Shown here: one piece after another, positions 7,187 through 9,141 of the stretch
Numbering within the stretch: the first letter of the stretch is position 1
How the letters are laid out: each line of letters starts with the position of its first letter
Assembly (NCBI GenBank): GCA_947095945.1
Contig: CAMUQM010000071.1
Span: forward strand, 1-9,141
DNA length: 9,141 nt
Direction of reading: 5' to 3'
Source of the DNA: an uncultured Prevotella sp.
GTDB taxonomy: Bacteria; Bacteroidota; Bacteroidia; Bacteroidales; Bacteroidaceae
The notes under the pieces: model-generated
Told to the model about the DNA's origin: nothing
Database searches by the model: none
Seen by the model: the letters and a program-made list of their open reading frames with translations, nothing else
Program-made: the position numbers and the translations under genes

Positions 7187-7733
7187 CTAAGATACAGAAA
7201 TACCAGAAATCAATACTAAGATACGTCCCAAACGGCTGTTACGACAACGATAAAGCAGCTTATAGACCAAGAAAGAGCCATAAACGCCTGATAAGAAAGC
7301 GAGAATAATATAAAAACCTATATCAAAATGGGTGAATCGCATAAGTATTTGTAAACTCAATGCTTGAAAGATTCCATGATAAAGATAGATAGTATAAGAA
7401 GCAGGAGAGAGATGATTAAGGAAACGAAGCCCATATTTTGCGTATAAGCGTGACAAAGCAACTGACATAAGAACACCATCCATTGCAAAGAATAAATCCA
7501 TGAGAGGGCTTTTATTTACGCGTAAACCGATAACTGATACTACAAACGCAAACAGGAATACTAAGAAGGCTGTTTTCTCATTATCAAGAAAGCGCATAAA
7601 AAGAAAAGGGAAACATGGAATTGATAAAGCCAATCGACTATCGGACTCTTGGGCTAAAAAAGGAATCCCCGAGTACTACCAAGAGGGTAGTGAAGACATG
7701 AAGAAAGGAGATTTCAGCTATCTTTTATTTCAT
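7187..7733 (-). pseudogene. Decayed second membrane acyltransferase (Acyl_transf_3 family)
   Basis: Two pieces of one acyltransferase gene remain. The N-terminal piece, from ATG at 7731-7733, reads M-K-stop-K then IAEISFLHVFTTLLVVLGDS, the characteristic first helix of this family; the family's LGH is LGD here, so the conserved histidine is lost. The third codon is TAA (7725-7727). Reading then has to switch frame around 7640-7665, after which SRLALSIPCF and a 148-codon C-terminal half with about four hydrophobic segments continues to the TAG at 7187-7189. Intact members have some 330-370 residues, so roughly half, the middle, has been deleted. The C-terminal half has no ATG; its only apparent start is TTG at 7631-7633, consistent with a fragment rather than a gene. 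The first codon overlaps the preceding open frame as ATGA, indicating former translational coupling to the upstream acyltransferase. Confidence 0.8.
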
Positions 7734-7852
7734 TTTATCCGTTTTACTTGGTCATCTTCAGCATACCATACATCATCACAGCCAGCTTTCTCTGCCTTTA
7801 GAAGCAACGATTTTAGCTGCTTTCTGTTTGTTATCTCTTCGTTAAAACGGAG
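7730..7852 (-). other. 40-codon open stretch in frame after the acyltransferase stop
   Basis: Directly after the TAG at 7853-7855, the same frame stays open for 40 codons to a TGA at 7730-7732. It reads as a hydrophilic, highly charged peptide: LRFNEEITNRKQLKS, then LLLKAEKAG, then CDDVWYAEDDQVKRIK. It contains no ATG; a TTG at 7805-7807 is the only usual alternative start. Its stop overlaps the start of the acyltransferase pseudogene as ATGA, the pattern of coupled operon genes. The simplest reading is a former C-terminal cytoplasmic tail of the acyltransferase cut off by a nonsense change. The remnant of a separate gene, or chance, cannot be excluded. I recognise no domain. Confidence 0.4.
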
Positions 7853-8827
7853 CTAATACCTCTTTCCTAACATAAATGGTAAGTAGCGATAGACGATTGC
7901 TACAATACCGCTTGACACTATACAGACTAAAGCATAGGCTATCAGTACACTATAGTAAGCCCCATGATAGTCTAACCCCACCTTCTGAAGTGCTAAAGAT
8001 AAGCAAAGAGGAACACCTCCACAGACGAAATAATAAACAATACTATGCGCTCCAACCCATTCTAACAGCATAAACCTTGGCAACTGCTTACAAATATTTA
8101 CAAGTAAAAATATGCTCGTCAACATATCAAGAAAGAATAGGAAATAAGAGTCTATACCCATTGGGTATATCATCGTATGCACCCCTTTGTACATTGCATA
8201 ACCTTTTATTATTATAAGGGATATAAAGAGAAATGATGTGTATAATGGTGTGTTGATACGGTTGAAAAGTTCTTTTCGACATTGATAAAACCATCCGATA
8301 TAAAGGAAAAAGACTGCCTGCAGGGCATTGTTGATACACCAATGATAATCAGTGGATTGCTTCGTTAAAAGTACTGAACCAACTAAAGCACAAAACGAGA
8401 GAAGGAATAAGGGAATAACTTTTCCACGAGTTATCCACAAGAAAAAGCTAAAAACAGTTTCAGATACTATCAAGGTAGCTATAAACCAAGAGGCTCGACC
8501 TGTCAAGATAGGTAATAATAAACTCTCCCAGTCTATACTATGACCATGTACTAAGGCTTTCGGAAGTGCCAAAACTATAGTAAATAGAAAATAAGGAAGA
8601 AGTAAACTACGCACTATTGAAAACATCTTACCACTCAAAGAAAAGCCTTGCTGTTTGTACATTAGGTATCCTGACAGAAAGAAAAAGACGATTAGAACAT
8701 TCGAAACATACCAATCATAAGGAATAAGATTACCTCCTGTATAATAGATTTCTGTATGATCCAGTAATATAGATAACATACAGAAACCTCGTAGCATATC
8801 TATCCAATGTACTCTCTCTTTCATCAT
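7853..8827 (-). CDS. Membrane acyltransferase, Acyl_transf_3 (fucose-4-O-acetylase-like) family
   Basis: This 324-residue integral inner-membrane protein has about ten hydrophobic segments. Family members move an acyl group, often acetyl, onto sugars of O-antigen, capsule, peptidoglycan or other envelope molecules. The N-terminal signature is HWIDMLRGFCMLSILLDHTE, with the family's conserved R13 and H24 both kept, and then FFFLSGYLMYKQ in the second to third segment region. TGRASWFIATL (about 130-140) and the aromatic-rich later helices fit the NolL/COG3594-like branch. Two ATGs in tandem (8825-8827 and 8822-8824) could each start it. It lies 63 bp downstream of the T9SS protein gene on the same strand; that gap shows no TAnnTTTG box, so co-transcription is likely. 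The substrate cannot be read from the sequence. The frame stays open past the stop, so the original protein may have been longer. Confidence 0.9.
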   Translation of the reverse strand: MMKERVHWIDMLRGFCMLSILLDHTEIYYTGGNLIPYDWYVSNVLIVFFFLSGYLMYKQQGFSLSGKMFSIVRSLLLPYFLFTIVLALPKALVHGHSIDWESLLLPILTGRASWFIATLIVSETVFSFFLWITRGKVIPLFLLSFCALVGSVLLTKQSTDYHWCINNALQAVFFLYIGWFYQCRKELFNRINTPLYTSFLFISLIIIKGYAMYKGVHTMIYPMGIDSYFLFFLDMLTSIFLLVNICKQLPRFMLLEWVGAHSIVYYFVCGGVPLCLSLALQKVGLDYHGAYYSVLIAYALVCIVSSGIVAIVYRYLPFMLGKRY

Positions 8828-8890
8828 GTACCCTATTGATAATACATCATTTTAGTTGTTTATTATAGTAAAATCATAAATATTCCTGGT

Positions 8891-9141
8891 CTATCTCACA
8901 ATCGCCACCTTACAAACAACACCATTGTTGCCGTCTTCATCTGCACTTTCAACCATATAAACCCCCGATGCAACACGTTTTCCGTTCTTATCCTTGCCAT
9001 CCCAGACGAAAGACCCACCATTACTGGTACCTTCTGCGACTAGAACTCCATTCGTGGTTACAATCTTTACATCTACATTCTGTGACAAACCAACAATCGT
9101 AATAGGTCCAGTATAACCCGGTTTTACAGGATTTGGATAAG
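8891..9141 (-). CDS. C-terminal end of a type IX secretion (T9SS) substrate, possibly PorZ-like
   Basis: Only the last 83 codons are in the window; the gene continues beyond 9141. The frame is open to the edge, so the TTG at 9086-9088 is not the start. The residues form a complete type A T9SS C-terminal sorting domain: YPNPVKPGYTGPITIVGL, with the PNP opening motif, then VKIVTTNGVLVAEG, then SNGGSFVWDGKDKNGKRVAS, GVYMV, and a basic end KVAIVR. Such domains direct outer-membrane export by the Por machinery and are usually removed or kept for surface attachment. Its style resembles the end of PorZ, the surface component of the attachment complex, which follows a beta-propeller; this is recollection and moderate at best. 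The acyltransferase gene follows 63 bp downstream on the same strand. Confidence 0.88.
   Translation of the reverse strand, partial: YPNPVKPGYTGPITIVGLSQNVDVKIVTTNGVLVAEGTSNGGSFVWDGKDKNGKRVASGVYMVESADEDGNNGVVCKVAIVR

Noticed and set aside
7093..7308. Plus-strand ORF of 71 codons starting in the palindromic array.
   Set aside because: Its start codon lies within the repeat, it runs opposite to the acyltransferase pseudogene C-terminus, and the product has no recognisable domain.
7500..7856. Plus-strand ORF of 118 codons.
   Set aside because: It is antisense to the acyltransferase remains, has no family features, and the opposite strand shows clear transmembrane acyltransferase sequence.
8849..8874. 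ATTTTA/TAAAAT inverted repeat between the T9SS and acyltransferase genes as a terminator.
   Set aside because: Only six A/T pairs with a 14-nt loop and no T-run; too weak to separate the two genes.
8891..9088. A free-standing 65-residue protein starting at TTG 9086-9088.
   Set aside because: The frame is open upstream and encodes the conserved YPNPV opening of the sorting domain, so this is the end of a longer protein.

Overview
The window looks like chromosomal DNA of a Bacteroidales bacterium, most likely Prevotella or a close relative. The evidence is a type IX secretion C-terminal sorting domain, a Bacteroidetes-type Ig-like lipoprotein, a bacterial GH3-family protein, AT-rich spacers, and promoter -7 boxes of the Bacteroidetes form TAnnTTTG. 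The genus is inferred from protein style and was not tested by a search.

Layout, left to right. Positions 1-2732 (+) hold DNA polymerase I (polA), which lacks only about its first dozen codons. Positions 2733-3270 are a 538-bp gene-free spacer with a GC-rich hairpin, two separate repeat structures with a 22-bp period, a leftward-facing promoter-like site and the likely promoter of the next gene. Positions 3271-4782 (+) encode a GH3-family adenylating enzyme. It is followed 75 bp later by a large Ig-like lipoprotein (4858-6903, +), probably in the same transcript. A strong intrinsic terminator lies at 6955-7012, and a second, unrelated array of three 22-bp units lies at 7040-7105.

The right part is read from the minus strand and converges on the terminator. 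In transcription order it holds the C-terminal end of a type IX secreted or surface protein (8891-9141, possibly PorZ-like), an apparently intact membrane acyltransferase of the Acyl_transf_3 family (7853-8827), a 40-codon open stretch in frame after its stop, and a decayed second acyltransferase (7187-7733). The pseudogene keeps its N-terminal tip and C-terminal half, but has an early stop, a frame change with loss of the middle, and aspartate where the family has its conserved histidine.

Functionally, polA is housekeeping. The GH3 protein and lipoprotein form a probable two-gene unit of unknown substrate. The minus-strand cluster concerns the cell envelope: an exported T9SS protein plus enzymes expected to acylate a surface glycan or lipid. 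I found no tRNA, rRNA, CRISPR array, transposase, phage gene or toxin-antitoxin system. The most unusual structure is the repeated use of a 22-bp period in three sequence-unrelated intergenic sites.
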